Shown piece by piece: positions 1 through 10,037 of a DNA stretch of 64,000 bases. The notes beneath the pieces are model-generated. The model had not been told where the DNA came from, searched no databases, and saw only the letters and a program-made list of their open reading frames with translations. Made by a program: the position numbers and the translations under genes. Source of the DNA: Brevundimonas vesicularis NBRC 12165 (GTDB lineage Bacteria > Pseudomonadota > Alphaproteobacteria > Caulobacterales > Caulobacteraceae); NCBI RefSeq assembly GCF_001592205.1, contig NZ_BCWM01000012.1:58127-122126 (forward strand), read 5' to 3'. The first letter of the stretch is position 1; each line of letters starts with the position of its first letter.

Positions 1-737
1 GCGAGGGCGACAAGGATATCGTCCTGACCGCCCACTATGACGCGGTGAAGCTGCGCGACGGAACCCTGTCGCAGGGCATTGTCGACAACGTCGGCTCGGT
101 CATGGCGATGATGGAAGCGGCCAAGACGCTGGACATGGCGCTGGAAGGCCAGCCGGTCGCCCACCGCTTCGTCTTCGTCTTCACCGACCAGGAAGAGTTG
201 GGCCTTCTGGGCGCCAAGGCCTTCCTGGCGAAACACGGCAAGGACCGGATCGCCGCCGTCATCAACGCCGATGTCGCCGCCTATGGTCAGACGGTCATGT
301 ATGGCGAGAACAATGGGCCGCAATCGGCCTTCGTGCTGGAGACGCTACGCGGCCTGTGCGCCGAACGCGGCTTCGACTGCATGCCCTATCCGACCTATCC
401 GCCCAGCGACGACCGCGCCTTCTCGGCCGCGGGCGTGCCGGTCGTGTCGATGGGCACCCAGGATGCGGTCGGCGCCCACCAGATGTGGCTGGCCTTCAAC
501 GGCGGCAAGGACAACGGTTTGAAGGAGGGCTTCGTCCCGCCCGTCTTCCAGCGCATCCACTCGACCGAAGACAAGCTGTCGTATCTGAAGGGCGTCGACG
601 TCGCTCGCTTCGGCCTGTTCATCGCCGACCTGGGCCTGGCCCTGGACAAGAAGCTGGTCGAAATCCAGGCCAAGGACGCGGCCGTCGCCGCCGAAACCGC
701 GCCGGCGGCCCCGGCGACGACGCCCGGCGGCGAGTGA
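1..737 (+). CDS. M28 family metallopeptidase, C-terminal part (5' end outside window)
   Basis: The reading frame is open from base 3 and ends in TGA at 735-737, so the N-terminus lies before the window. The visible 244 residues carry M28 (aminopeptidase Y/IAP-like) zinc-ligand motifs in order: TAHYDAV, IVDNVGS (bridging Asp), TDQEELG (catalytic and ligand Glu), NADV and RIHSTEDK (last His). The family comprises di-zinc exopeptidases, often secreted or lipoproteins in alphaproteobacteria. The signal region cannot be seen here. The tail is Ala/Pro-rich. The substrate is unknown. Confidence 0.85.
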   Translation, partial: EGDKDIVLTAHYDAVKLRDGTLSQGIVDNVGSVMAMMEAAKTLDMALEGQPVAHRFVFVFTDQEELGLLGAKAFLAKHGKDRIAAVINADVAAYGQTVMYGENNGPQSAFVLETLRGLCAERGFDCMPYPTYPPSDDRAFSAAGVPVVSMGTQDAVGAHQMWLAFNGGKDNGLKEGFVPPVFQRIHSTEDKLSYLKGVDVARFGLFIADLGLALDKKLVEIQAKDAAVAAETAPAAPATTPGGE

Positions 738-834
738 CGACGGTCATCGAGGTTCGCGGCGTCAAGCCGACGCCGAAGGAAGGTCGGGCGGCCTCAAGGC
801 GTGGCCCGTCGTCCGGCGCTGGGCGAACCTGCCC

Positions 835-1257
835 GTGTTGTTTCTGGGCGGCGCCATGCTGGCGACCATCGCCGTCTGCCTCGGCCTGCCCCTGGAGCGG
901 ACCGGCTGGATCGTCGGTCTTCAGCTGATCGGACTGTACGGCTTTATCGGGCTGTCGGCCCTGGCGCATTACAGGGTCATGGCGGCGGCGCGCCGGTCCC
1001 CGATCGCGCAGAAGCCGACCGACTGGCGCATCGATGACAGCGGTCTGGCGCTGTCGGGGGCGGATTTCGACACCCGCATCGGCTGGCGCAATCTGGTCGC
1101 GGTGGTGGAGGAGAAGGATCGGCTGCTCTTCGCAGCCTCGCCCAACACCAACTTCATCCTGCCCTTGCGCGTGCTGGAGACGGATCAACGGCAGGCGTTG
1201 CGCGTCTTGATCGCCGATGTGCGAGCGCGGGGCGTCCTCGGCGCCGGTGTTGACTAA
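835..1257 (+). CDS. YcxB-like membrane protein, start or frame uncertain
   Basis: A 140-residue frame has two hydrophobic segments (about residues 1-20 and 24-44) followed by a soluble domain reading WRIDDSGL...[13 protein letters not shown]...FILPLRVL, which matches the YcxB-like family of small membrane proteins of unknown function. GTG 835 is the first in-frame start inside the hydrophobic region, but the frame is open further upstream ([12 protein letters not shown], from 802) with no good start. The sequence from GTG 734 in the next frame reads as a plausible N-terminus, so one base may be missing near 792 (see findings). Confidence 0.6.
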   Translation: MLFLGGAMLATIAVCLGLPLERTGWIVGLQLIGLYGFIGLSALAHYRVMAAARRSPIAQKPTDWRIDDSGLALSGADFDTRIGWRNLVAVVEEKDRLLFAASPNTNFILPLRVLETDQRQALRVLIADVRARGVLGAGVD

Positions 1258-1348
1258 GACCCGCGCGCGTCCGACAACGCCTGACCGTATTGATCCGGCT
1301 CCGTCGCGCTCGCGCCGGGGCCGTCTCGCTTTTGGAGGTCTTGGTCCC

Positions 1349-2542
1349 GTGTCCACTGAACATCTGATGGGTGTCTACAATCGCGCGCCGCTGGAAGTGG
1401 AACGCGGCCGAGGCGCGCGTCTGTGGGCGACCGACGGGACCGAATATCTCGACTGCGTCGCCGGTATCTCGACCAACGGCCTGGGCCACGCCCACCCCGA
1501 ACTGGTCCAGGCGGTCAAGGACCAGGCCGAGAAGCTGTGGCACGTCTCCAACATCTTCCGCATTCCGGGTCAGGAAGCGCTGGCCGACGCCCTGTGCGAA
1601 TCCAGCTTCGCCGACGTGGTGTTCTTCACCAACTCGGGCACCGAAGCCGTCGAATGCGCGCTGAAGACGGCGCGCAAATACCACTCGGCCAACGGCGCGC
1701 CTGAGCGGATCGACATCTACGGCTTCGACGGCTCGTTCCACGGTCGGACCTATGGCGCGATCAACGCCGCCGCCAACCCCAGCTATACCGAGGGCTTCGG
1801 CCCGCCGATGCAGGGCTTCCACCAGCTGAAGTGGGGCGACCACGAGGCGATCAAGGCCGCCATCGCCAACCCCACGACCGCCGCCATCATCGTCGAGCCC
1901 GTGCAGGGCGAGGGCGGCTGCCGCGCCATGCCCGAACAATGCCTGCGGGGGCTGCGCGACCTGTGCGACGAACACGGCGTCCTGATCATCTTCGACGAGG
2001 TCCAGTGCGGCATGGGCCGGACCGGCAAGCTGTGGGCCCACGAATGGGCGGGCATGGCGCCGGACATCATGGCGGTGGCCAAGGCCCTGGGCGGGGGCTT
2101 CCCCATCGGCGCCTGCCTGGCCTCGGCAAAGGCGGCCAAAGGGATGACGGTCGGCGTTCACGGCTCGACCTTCGGCGGCAACCCTCTGGCCATGGCCGTG
2201 GGCCAGAAGGCGCTTAGCCTGATCAACAGCCCCGAGACGCTGAACAACGTCAACGAGGTCGCCGGCTATCTGAAGCAGCAGTTCGCCGGCCTTCAGGAAC
2301 GCTTCCCCGATGTGATCGCCGACGTCCGCGGCAAGGGCCTTCTGATCGGCATCAAGATGGTGCCGAACAATCGCGAGTTCATGGCCCTGGCGCGCGACAC
2401 GCAGCAGCTGCTGATCGCCGGCGGGGGCGACAACTGCGTGCGCCTGCTGCCGCCGCTGAACCTGACGCTGGACGAGGCCCGCGAAGCCGTGGCCCGTTTC
2501 GAAGCGGCCTGCGAGGTCGCCCGCGAAAAGCTGGCGGCCTGA
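1349..2542 (+). CDS. argD: Acetylornithine/succinyldiaminopimelate transaminase
   Basis: This is a 397-residue class-III PLP aminotransferase converting N-acetylglutamate semialdehyde to N-acetylornithine in arginine synthesis, and often also acting in lysine synthesis. Family motifs are clear: [14 protein letters not shown] (phosphate binding), [12 protein letters not shown] (Asp to the PLP ring) and [13 protein letters not shown] with the Schiff-base lysine. The frame is open upstream, but GTG 1349 is preferred because GGAGG lies at 1334-1338 and the product then has the usual family length. The stop overlaps the argF start by one base (TGATG), indicating a two-gene operon. Confidence 0.95.
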   Translation: MSTEHLMGVYNRAPLEVERGRGARLWATDGTEYLDCVAGISTNGLGHAHPELVQAVKDQAEKLWHVSNIFRIPGQEALADALCESSFADVVFFTNSGTEAVECALKTARKYHSANGAPERIDIYGFDGSFHGRTYGAINAAANPSYTEGFGPPMQGFHQLKWGDHEAIKAAIANPTTAAIIVEPVQGEGGCRAMPEQCLRGLRDLCDEHGVLIIFDEVQCGMGRTGKLWAHEWAGMAPDIMAVAKALGGGFPIGACLASAKAAKGMTVGVHGSTFGGNPLAMAVGQKALSLINSPETLNNVNEVAGYLKQQFAGLQERFPDVIADVRGKGLLIGIKMVPNNREFMALARDTQQLLIAGGGDNCVRLLPPLNLTLDEAREAVARFEAACEVAREKLAA

Positions 2543-3456
2543 TGGTCCGGCACTTCCTCGACATCCACCGGCTGGACGCGGCGGATCTGCGCGCCATCCT
2601 GGACGATGCCCATGCCCGCAAGGCCGCCCGCAAGGGCTGGCCCCAGGGGCGCGCCGACGCCGATGCGCCGGGCAAGGACCGCGTCCTGGCCATGATCTTC
2701 GAAAAGAACTCGACCCGCACGCGGTTCAGCTTCGACGCGGCGATCCGCCAACTGGGCGGCTCGTCCATCATCGCCACGGCCTCCGACATGCAGTTGGGCC
2801 GCGGCGAGCCGGTGGAGGACACCGCCCGCGTGCTGTCGCGCATGGTCGATGCCGTGATGATCCGCGCCAACGATCACGAGGATGTCGAGCGGTTCGCCCG
2901 CGTCTCGACCGTGCCCGTGGTCAACGGCCTGACCGACCGGTCGCACCCGTGCCAGATCCTGGCCGATCTGCAGACGATCGAAGAGCATCGCGGGCCGATC
3001 GCCGGCAAGACGATCGCCTGGATCGGCGACGGCAACAACGTCTGCCACAGCTTCATGCACGCGGCGCCCAAGTTCGGCTTTCATCTGAACGTCGCCTGCC
3101 CGGCGGAATACCACCCGGACCTGCGCGATCTGGCCAAGGGCGGCGACGCCGTCACCCTGACCAGCGATCCGCGCGAGGCGGTCAAGGGCGCCGACGTCGT
3201 CGTCACCGACACCTGGGTCTCCATGGGGGATCAGGACTATGAGGCGCGCCTGTCGGCGTTCGAACATTACGGCGTCGATGAAGCCCTGATGGATCTCGCC
3301 GATCCCGAAGCGGTCTTCCTGCATTGCCTTCCCGCCCACCGTGGCGAGGAAGTCGCCGACGCCGTCATTGACGGGCCGCGCTCTCTGGTCTGGGACGAGG
3401 CCGAAAACCGCATCCACGCCCAGAAGGCCGTTCTGGCCTGGTGCTTCGGCGGCTGA
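2542..3456 (+). CDS. argF: Ornithine carbamoyltransferase
   Basis: This 304-residue enzyme makes citrulline from ornithine and carbamoyl phosphate. It has the carbamoyl phosphate loop KNSTRTRF, the HPCQ motif (SHPCQILAD), DTWVSMG and the ornithine-site [11 protein letters not shown]. It is translationally coupled to argD through a one-base overlap, so the two arginine enzymes are probably made together. Length and motifs are normal and nothing suggests inactivity. Confidence 0.96.
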   Translation: MVRHFLDIHRLDAADLRAILDDAHARKAARKGWPQGRADADAPGKDRVLAMIFEKNSTRTRFSFDAAIRQLGGSSIIATASDMQLGRGEPVEDTARVLSRMVDAVMIRANDHEDVERFARVSTVPVVNGLTDRSHPCQILADLQTIEEHRGPIAGKTIAWIGDGNNVCHSFMHAAPKFGFHLNVACPAEYHPDLRDLAKGGDAVTLTSDPREAVKGADVVVTDTWVSMGDQDYEARLSAFEHYGVDEALMDLADPEAVFLHCLPAHRGEEVADAVIDGPRSLVWDEAENRIHAQKAVLAWCFGG

Positions 3457-3463
3457 TCTACGC

Positions 3464-4249
3464 TCAGTCCTTGCCGCTGATCGGCGGCGAGGCTGTCGAC
3501 GGTCCCAGCGCCAGCAGACCGTCGTAGGCGCCGTCCTCTACTGGCGTCAGGATGACGCCTCTTACCTCGTCGTCATCGCTGGCGATCGAAGGATTGACGC
3601 CGCAGGCATCCCGCCCACAGTTCCAGGCAAAGCCGCCTTGCTGGGCGACCCTCAGGCTTAACGTCTCACTCGTGGGCAAATGGCCGGTCTCGGGAATGCC
3701 TATGTCCGGATATCTGGCGAGAGGGGTCTTCCGCGCGTGGATATTGCCCGCCAGTCCGATCACGCGCGCATCGGGTCTGTTCTGGCGCGCCTCGCTGAGA
3801 AGCTGGCCCATATTCAGCTCATACCACGCCTGATCGAGTTCTTGCCCTCGGGTCATGCTGGGCTGGAAAAGGTGGAGCGAGATGTCGCGTCCCGACGCCT
3901 TGAGCATTCGCGCTTTTTGCAAAAGAGCCAGAAGAGCCTTGCTGGTGCGTCCATCCTGACGCACGCGGTTCAGAAGAGAACTGCCGCTCAACGTGGCCAA
4001 TGCGCTCGCCTCGTCCGGCTGTGAAATGAACGCATCGAGAGTGGATTGGAGCGTGTCTTCAAGTTCCAGTGCGACGACCACGGGCCCTTGCTCCGCAGCA
4101 GCGCAGGCGATTTCGCCGACGGCGCGCGGCGCTTCCTCCGTCCCGTGCAACTCGCCGATCATGATGACCCGTTCGGGCCTCTCCAAAAGCGCGGTCGTCC
4201 CATCCGGCGGCGAACAGGCCATGATGGCCGCGCTCAGCAGTCCCAGCAT
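3464..4249 (-). CDS. ChaN-family (haem-uptake/Tiki fold) lipoprotein
   Basis: The 261-residue protein has a short hydrophobic leader ending SAAIMAC, a probable lipobox, followed by [11 protein letters not shown] near the N-terminus. That motif is the signature of the ChaN/DUF399 group, some members of which bind haem in iron acquisition. ATG 4249 is preferred over GTG 4255 because GGGGGAAG lies at a proper distance from it. The gene converges on argF with a 7-base gap. The haem role is inferred from the family; no TonB receptor or iron-uptake partner lies nearby. Confidence 0.75.
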   Translation of the reverse strand: MLGLLSAAIMACSPPDGTTALLERPERVIMIGELHGTEEAPRAVGEIACAAAEQGPVVVALELEDTLQSTLDAFISQPDEASALATLSGSSLLNRVRQDGRTSKALLALLQKARMLKASGRDISLHLFQPSMTRGQELDQAWYELNMGQLLSEARQNRPDARVIGLAGNIHARKTPLARYPDIGIPETGHLPTSETLSLRVAQQGGFAWNCGRDACGVNPSIASDDDEVRGVILTPVEDGAYDGLLALGPSTASPPISGKD

Positions 4250-4341
4250 TCTCACTTCCCCCTGAAGTTATCGAGTTGCGAAAGACGCAACCTTGAGGGC
4301 GGAATTGTGGTGCGCTGGGACTGCTTATTGCGTCAGTCTTC

Positions 4342-4839
4342 CTACAGCTTCACGTCCGACACGCCGCCGACATCCGGGACGCTCTTGGTCAGGTTGGCCT
4401 TGAGAACTTCATAGCCGAAGCCCAGAGCGCCCTTGTCGGAGACCCACACGCGGCCGTCGTCGGCGTCGAAGCGGACTAGGGTCAGGTGGGCGTCGTCCTT
4501 GCCGTCCGGGTACCAGGCGGCGACGACCGGGTTCCAGTATTTCTCGATGCGGCTGCGGTCCTGATCGACGGCCAGGCGGCCGTGGATGCAGGCCTGAACC
4601 TTGCCGTCCTTGGCCTGGTAGCAGAACATGCCGTTCTGGCCGCCGCCGCCGACGTCACGGGCGAAATCGGTGTCGTCGCGGGTGAAGAACCAGATGGTCC
4701 CCGTCTCGTCCTCGCCGAAACCGGTCATGGGTTGGTGGTGATAGCCGGGGCGATCGATGCCCAGCATGCCGGTATTGGACTCCTTCAGGCTCTTCCAGAA
4801 TTCCTTCTCGGCCTCGGCGGGGGTCAGTTTGTCGGACAC
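4342..4839 (-). CDS. Pyridoxamine 5'-phosphate oxidase-related (general stress protein 26-like)
   Basis: This 165-residue split-barrel flavin-binding-like protein carries a MLGIDRPGYHHQPMTG segment, then IWFFTRDDTDFARDV, HGRLAVDQDRSRIEKYW and a typical WYPDGKDD motif, as in the stress-protein branch of the PNPOx fold. GTG 4839 is chosen because AAGGAG lies just upstream; the longer upstream frame reads poorly. The exact substrate (FMN, F420 or other) cannot be told from sequence. Confidence 0.8.
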   Translation of the reverse strand: MSDKLTPAEAEKEFWKSLKESNTGMLGIDRPGYHHQPMTGFGEDETGTIWFFTRDDTDFARDVGGGGQNGMFCYQAKDGKVQACIHGRLAVDQDRSRIEKYWNPVVAAWYPDGKDDAHLTLVRFDADDGRVWVSDKGALGFGYEVLKANLTKSVPDVGGVSDVKL

Positions 4840-4901
4840 GCGGTCTCTCCTTGAGTGGTTCGCAAGGTTCAACCGACCGGCCCTAATCGGGTTCCCGCAG
4901 C

Positions 4902-5120
4902 TTAAGCGCCGGGTATCCAGGGCGCACGCTCGGCGCCGAATAGCGTCGCCAGGTGGATCAGCAGCAGCATGGCGATCGCCGCCGCGCCGACCATCAGGAA
5001 CCGCCACGGCATCAGGCGCGGTCCCTTGAACGGATCTGGCGGCCGGGCGCCCCGCCATCCGCAAAAGACCATGACGGCGAGGGCGACGCCCAGCAGGACG
5101 AGGGTGGTGGTCAGGCTCAT
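4902..5120 (-). CDS. Small two-helix membrane protein
   Basis: This 72-residue protein has two hydrophobic helices (about residues 5-22 and 38-60) separated by a basic, proline-rich loop (GARPPDPFKGPRLMPW). It resembles small uncharacterised inner-membrane proteins common in Caulobacterales. It lies upstream of the PNPOx-family gene on the same strand with a 62-base gap and may share its transcript. No function can be assigned. Confidence 0.65.
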   Translation of the reverse strand: MSLTTTLVLLGVALAVMVFCGWRGARPPDPFKGPRLMPWRFLMVGAAAIAMLLLIHLATLFGAERAPWIPGA

Positions 5121-5268
5121 GCGCCGCAGGTGGCGAAAGCCGCGCGGCTTGGCAAGCGAACCCTTGCCGGGAGGTTAATCTTCATGCCGCGTTAACCGAG
5201 ATGATTCACAAATCCGGCTGTCTGGCGTGATGTCCACAGGATTGGGATATCGCTGCTAGATATTGCGG

Positions 5269-5283
5269 TTAACCATCAGTTTA
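5269..5283 (+). promoter_or_regulatory. CtrA-like box upstream of podJ
   Basis: TTAACCAT lies at 5269-5276 and the full site reads TTAA-N7-TTTA, one mismatch from the CtrA consensus TTAA-N7-TTAA. It is 54 bases upstream of the podJ start. A GANTC (CcrM) site is at 5203-5207 and another at 5331-5335. podJ is cell-cycle controlled in Caulobacter, so the site is plausible, but binding is inferred. Confidence 0.5.
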
Positions 5284-5336
5284 CACCCTCGATATTGACG
5301 GTATAGCCTTCGTCGCATGGGCTGGGAGACGAATCA

Positions 5337-8207
5337 GTGAGCGCTGCAGCGCCGTGGAGCGTTAAGGGAATCGATCCCAAAGCACGCGAGGTCGCCAAGG
5401 ATCTGGCGCGCCGGTCCGGCATGACGCTGGGCGAATGGCTCAACTCCATGATCATGGAAGACGAGGAGGAGGGCTACGCCACCCTGCCGCGTCGCTCCCA
5501 GGCCGCCGAATACGAACGCCGCAACCGCAGCCGCCGTCTGGACGACGCCTATGAGGTCGAAGACAGCCAGCAGCGGATCAGCGCCTCCATCGATGTGATC
5601 GCCGCGCGGCTGGAAGCCGCAGAACGTCGCTCGACCGTCGCCATTCAGGGCGTGGATCAAGCCGTCGCGGGCCTGATGCGTCGGCTGGACGGCCAAGAGG
5701 TTGAGGCGCAGGGCGCCGCCCGCCGCATCGACGACATCGCTGAGGAGTTGCGCGAAGGGCATCGCCGCCTGCGCGCCTTCGAACGCGACACCGGCCCGTC
5801 GACCCAGGAAGCCTTCGGCAAGATCGAGACCTCCTTGGGCGCCCTGACCGGGCGTCTGTACGACATCGAGGAACGCCAGCGTCTGGGCGTCAGCGATCTG
5901 CGCGAGCGGATGGAGGCGGTCGAGAAGGCCGCCGGCCCCGGCGTCGGCACGGAGATGCTGGCTCAGGTCAGCGCGCGTCTGGACGAGGCCCAGAACCGCA
6001 CGACCGAAGCCCTGAAGACGCTGGAACGCTCGTTCGCCGCGCTGGACCAGCGGATGCGGACGGCCGAAAGCCGCGTCGAGCCGGAAAGCGCGCGCGACCT
6101 GGCCCGTTTCGAGAAACTGGCCGAAAGCTTGTCGCGTCAGATCGACAACAATCGCGCCGAGATGATGCAGCGTCTGGACGCCGCCGAAACCGGCGCGCGC
6201 ATCGACCGCATCGAACGCGCCGTCCAGGCCGTCGGCGATCAGTTGAAGGCGTCCGAAGAGAAGGGCGCCATCGGCCTTGAGGCCATGGGCCGCGAGGTCC
6301 TGCGCATCGCCCGCAACCTGAATGCGCGGGTCAAGAAGGTTGAGACGGACAACGACGGTCGCACCGACGCCGTCGCCCGCGCCGCCGCCGACGTCGTCAG
6401 CCAGACCATCGAAACCGAAGTCGCCCGCCGCGCCGCGCGTCTGGACCAGGAGTTCGCCCGCCACGTTGACCGCGTCGATCAACGCCTGACCGCCAGCGAC
6501 GATCGCCACGCCATCGCCCTGGAGAAGCTTGGCGGCGAGATCACCCGCATCTCGGACCAGCTGAGCGATCGCATCGCCCAGTCCGAGCGCCGCTCGCAGC
6601 AGGCGCTGGAAGACATCGGCCGACGCCTGTCGGAAAGCTCGGACAAGATCGAGCAGCGCTACGACCGCGCGTCCGGCGAACTGGCCGAGCGGATGCGTCT
6701 GAGCGAGGAGCGCACCGCCCGTCTGCTGGCCGAGGCCCGCGAAAGCATCGACGCCCGCGCGCCGACGCCGATCCGCGACAAGCCGCTGGACAATGAGCCG
6801 GCGTGGACCCCGGCGCGACAGGTGCTGGAACGCGCCGCCTCGGCGACCATACAGGCCCCGATCCAGTCTGCATCCATCGAAGGCGACTGGCGCGCCGCCG
6901 CCTTCCCCGATGAGACCTTCACCGACCAGGACGCCTGGTCCAGCGATCCGGTGACGCCCGAAGTCGCGACCGCTGCGCCCTTCCCGTCGGCCCCCGTCGT
7001 CCAGACCGAGGCCGAGCCCGCCGAGGCGCTGGCCGACGACATGCCGATGCGCCAGGTCGATCCCGACGGCGTCGAACCCATCATCCAGCCCTTCAGCGGT
7101 TTCGGCGGCGCCGATGTCGACGATGCGCTGGAGGCGACGTCGCCGGGCTTCTCGACCGCACCGGTCGAAAAGCGTGACGCCGCCGTCCTAGACGCGGACG
7201 ACGACGATTTCGGCGGTGAAACCGAGTTCGTGGATCCGCGCCGGCTGCGCTCCAGCATGGAAGCCGCCGCTGCGGCCGGCCGCGCCGCCTCGACCCGCAG
7301 CACCATCGACGCCGCCCGCGCCGCAATCACCGCGCCGGCTGAACCGGAACCTGCGCCCCGGTCGGGCTTCGGCCTGAAGCGCGGCGGCAAGTCCAAGCTG
7401 CAAGAACGGCTGGACCGGCAGGCGTCCAAGGACGGATCGACGGTCAAGAAGGCCTTCCTGGCTTCGGTCACGGCGGTCGCCCTGACCGGGGGCGTCTATG
7501 GCTATCTGTCCCTGACCGACGGCGGTGCGCCGGACTTCGAGATGCCCAGCTTCGGCGGCGGCTCGACAGCAAACGGCGCCGTGCCGCTGGCCGCGTCGGC
7601 GGTGACGCCGACCGGGCCGAAGGCGACCTTCGACATCGGCGGCCCTGGCGCTGCGGACTATGAGGCGGCGATCGGCAAGCTGGAGGCCGGCGACAACTCT
7701 GGCCTAGACGGCATGAAGCGCGCCGCCAACCTGGGCTACGCCCCCGCCCAGACCTATCTGGGTCAGCTGTATCTGGACGGCGCCAACGGCGTGCCCGCCG
7801 ACCCGGCGCAGAGCCGTCAGTGGGGCCGTCGCGCGGCCGAGGGCGGTGATCCGCGCGGAATGCATCTGTATGGGATGCAGCTCTATGAAGGCGACGGCGG
7901 CGCGACCAATCAGGCCGAGGCCCTGACCTGGCTGCTGAACGCGGCCGAGCGCGGTCTGCCGGACAGCCAGTACAATGTCGCGCGCATCTATGAGACCGGC
8001 GCCGACGGCGTGGCCAAGAATCCGACCGAAGCGCTGAAATGGTACATGATCGCCGCGCGCGGCGGGGATGCGGAGGCCCAGGCCGCCGTGACGCGCCTGC
8101 GTCCGACGGCCAGCGCCACGGCTCAGCGCGCGGCCCGCACCGCCGCCGACGCCTTCGTGGCCCAGTCGCAGGGTCAGTCGCAGGCCCAAGCCCAGGCGAC
8201 AGGCTAG
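5337..8207 (+). CDS. podJ: Polar organelle development protein PodJ
   Basis: The 956-residue protein begins with the conserved PodJ segment WSVKGIDPKAREVAKDLARR and TLGEWLN, then a long coiled-coil-rich region (about residues 60-480), an acidic low-complexity region (500-690), one transmembrane helix (about 702-724) and C-terminal periplasmic Sel1-like repeats (about 800-905). In Caulobacter crescentus PodJ is a polar scaffold for stalked/swarmer pole identity, pili and PleC localisation. The GTG start at 5337 has GGGAG at 5324-5328. The Caulobacter long form also has a C-terminal peptidoglycan-binding part that I do not recognise here; the tail is Gln/Ala-rich instead. Confidence 0.9.
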   Translation: MSAAAPWSVKGIDPKAREVAKDLARRSGMTLGEWLNSMIMEDEEEGYATLPRRSQAAEYERRNRSRRLDDAYEVEDSQQRISASIDVIAARLEAAERRSTVAIQGVDQAVAGLMRRLDGQEVEAQGAARRIDDIAEELREGHRRLRAFERDTGPSTQEAFGKIETSLGALTGRLYDIEERQRLGVSDLRERMEAVEKAAGPGVGTEMLAQVSARLDEAQNRTTEALKTLERSFAALDQRMRTAESRVEPESARDLARFEKLAESLSRQIDNNRAEMMQRLDAAETGARIDRIERAVQAVGDQLKASEEKGAIGLEAMGREVLRIARNLNARVKKVETDNDGRTDAVARAAADVVSQTIETEVARRAARLDQEFARHVDRVDQRLTASDDRHAIALEKLGGEITRISDQLSDRIAQSERRSQQALEDIGRRLSESSDKIEQRYDRASGELAERMRLSEERTARLLAEARESIDARAPTPIRDKPLDNEPAWTPARQVLERAASATIQAPIQSASIEGDWRAAAFPDETFTDQDAWSSDPVTPEVATAAPFPSAPVVQTEAEPAEALADDMPMRQVDPDGVEPIIQPFSGFGGADVDDALEATSPGFSTAPVEKRDAAVLDADDDDFGGETEFVDPRRLRSSMEAAAAAGRAASTRSTIDAARAAITAPAEPEPAPRSGFGLKRGGKSKLQERLDRQASKDGSTVKKAFLASVTAVALTGGVYGYLSLTDGGAPDFEMPSFGGGSTANGAVPLAASAVTPTGPKATFDIGGPGAADYEAAIGKLEAGDNSGLDGMKRAANLGYAPAQTYLGQLYLDGANGVPADPAQSRQWGRRAAEGGDPRGMHLYGMQLYEGDGGATNQAEALTWLLNAAERGLPDSQYNVARIYETGADGVAKNPTEALKWYMIAARGGDAEAQAAVTRLRPTASATAQRAARTAADAFVAQSQGQSQAQAQATG

Positions 8208-8304
8208 ATTCATAGGCGCCGGGCGGCTATCGGTCGCCCGGTCGTCCCCGACCTCGCCCGCCTGACGGCGATTCTTGTGTCCGCTCCAGCCGAAGGCGCG
8301 TCCT

Positions 8305-9228
8305 TTGGACATCTATCTGCCGATCGCCGAGGTTTCGGTGAACTGGCCGACCCTGGTGATCCTGGGGGCGGTGGTCGGATTCGTGTCCGGCCTGTTCGGC
8401 ATCGGCGGCGGCTTCCTGATGGCGCCGATCCTGGTTTTCTTGGGCATCCCCCCGACCGTCGCCGTCGCCAGCCAGGCCAGCCACGTCGTGGCCTCCTCGA
8501 CGTCGGGCGTCATCCGCTATGCGGGCGCTGGTTCGGTCGATTTCAAGATGGGGTCAGTGATGGCGGCCGGGGGTGCGGCCGGCGCCCTGGCGGGGGTCGA
8601 GCTGTTTCGCTACCTGCGCCTGCTGGGCCAGGCCGATCTGGTCGTGGCCCTGTCCTATCTCGTCTTCCTGGGCGCGATCGGCATTCTGATGCTGAACGAA
8701 AGCCTGACCGAAATCCTGCGCCGCCGCCGGGGCCTGCCCGCGCCGCACAAGCAGCGTCGGCGGCCGATGTGGCTGTATGGTCTGCCGCTGAAGATGAAGT
8801 TCCCGAAGTCGGGTCTGTATATCAGCGCCTTGCCGCCGTTCGGCCTGGGCGTCTTCGCAGGCGTCCTGTCGGCCATCATGGGGGTGGGCGGCGGCTTCAT
8901 CCTGGTCCCGGCCATGCTCTATATCCTTCGCATGCGCGCGGGCGCGGTGGTGGGCACCAGCCTGTTCCAGATCATCATCACCACCGCCATCACCACCATC
9001 CTGCAAGCCGGACGAAACCAGACGGTCGACATCGTCCTGTCCACCATTCTGCTGCTGGGCGGCGTTGTCGGCGCCCAGATCGGCGCGCGCTTCGCCGGGC
9101 GGTTCCGCGCCGAGGAACTGCGGGCGGCGCTGGGCCTGATCGTGCTGCTGGTCGGGATCCAGATGGGGCTGGATCTGTTCGTGCGGCCCAACGACATCTT
9201 CATGATCGCGCCGGGGATCGCCGACTGA
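8305..9228 (+). CDS. TauE/SafE-family sulfite/anion exporter
   Basis: This 307-residue polytopic membrane protein has two TauE/SafE repeats, each with the glycine-rich pattern SGLFGIGGGFLMAP and AIMGVGGGFILVPA. TTG 8305 gives the N-terminus LDIYLPIAEVSVNW typical of the close alphaproteobacterial family; GTG 8275 adds ten unlikely residues. The stop overlaps the next gene by one base (TGATG). The permease/TIGR02186 pairing is recurrent in alphaproteobacteria and implies a joint function in sulfur-compound or anion export. The substrate is unknown. Confidence 0.85.
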   Translation: MDIYLPIAEVSVNWPTLVILGAVVGFVSGLFGIGGGFLMAPILVFLGIPPTVAVASQASHVVASSTSGVIRYAGAGSVDFKMGSVMAAGGAAGALAGVELFRYLRLLGQADLVVALSYLVFLGAIGILMLNESLTEILRRRRGLPAPHKQRRRPMWLYGLPLKMKFPKSGLYISALPPFGLGVFAGVLSAIMGVGGGFILVPAMLYILRMRAGAVVGTSLFQIIITTAITTILQAGRNQTVDIVLSTILLLGGVVGAQIGARFAGRFRAEELRAALGLIVLLVGIQMGLDLFVRPNDIFMIAPGIAD

Positions 9229-10037
9229 TGCAGGCGCTTCCTCCCCCTCCGCCCCCTGTCGCGGCCCCGCCGCTCGATCGTTCCGAAGCGACGACCGGCG
9301 ACCTGCGCGTCGCCGCCGCCCTGACCGACGCCCAGGTCCGGGTCGATAGCAGTTTCCGGGGCGCGTCCATCGTCCTCTACGGCGCGGTGTTCAATCCGAC
9401 GCCTGAACCGGCCGACGTGGTGGTGGTGGTGCGGGGGCCGGACGCGCCGATCCGCCTGGTCAAGAAGACGCGCACGTCCGGTGTCTGGCTGAACAGCCGG
9501 CCCGTGCTGTTCGAGGGTGCGCCCGGCTTCTACATGACCGCCTCGACGCGCCCGCTCAACGACATCGCCGACTTCGGCCAGCTGCGCCGGCTGGGCGTCG
9601 GCGTCGATCACCTGCGCATCGACGCGCCCGAGGAAAGCCGCACCGTCACCCGCTACGGCGTGCGCGATGTGGTCGTCAGCCGTCTGGGCGACGACTATCT
9701 GGATTGGCGCCGCGCGGTGATCCGGCTGAAGGAGGCCGCCGCCCTCTACGACACCGACTCCGAAGGGGTCGAGTTCGTCGACCGGGGTCTGTTCCGCGCC
9801 GAGGTCAAACTGCCGACTGTCGCGCCCACCGGCAAATACTACGCCGAAGTCTGGCTGTTTCAGGACGGCGAGCCGCAGTCGGTGTCGAACCTGACGCTGA
9901 CGGTCGAGAAGGTCGGGCTGGAGCGCGACATCTATGAGTTCGCCCACCGTCGGCCGTGGCTGTACGGCGTGCTGTGCGTCGTGCTGGCCGCCCTGACCGG
10001 CTATGGCGCCTCGCGCATCTTCAGCCGGCGGAGCTGA
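9228..10037 (+). CDS. TIGR02186 family membrane-anchored protein
   Basis: The 269-residue protein has a large soluble domain and one C-terminal transmembrane helix (about residues 242-262). Segments such as SSFRGASIVLYGAVF and VVVRGPDAPIRLVKK match TIGR02186, an alphaproteobacterial family almost always beside a TauE/SafE permease. It is translationally coupled to that permease here. The last 17 bases overlap the convergent gluQ. An accessory role for the permease is inferred from context. Confidence 0.85.
   Translation: MQALPPPPPPVAAPPLDRSEATTGDLRVAAALTDAQVRVDSSFRGASIVLYGAVFNPTPEPADVVVVVRGPDAPIRLVKKTRTSGVWLNSRPVLFEGAPGFYMTASTRPLNDIADFGQLRRLGVGVDHLRIDAPEESRTVTRYGVRDVVVSRLGDDYLDWRRAVIRLKEAAALYDTDSEGVEFVDRGLFRAEVKLPTVAPTGKYYAEVWLFQDGEPQSVSNLTLTVEKVGLERDIYEFAHRRPWLYGVLCVVLAALTGYGASRIFSRRS

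Noticed and set aside
5334..6509. 391-residue ORF antisense to podJ
   Set aside because: It is a product of GC-rich codon bias: podJ on the plus strand has clear family motifs and the antisense translation has none.
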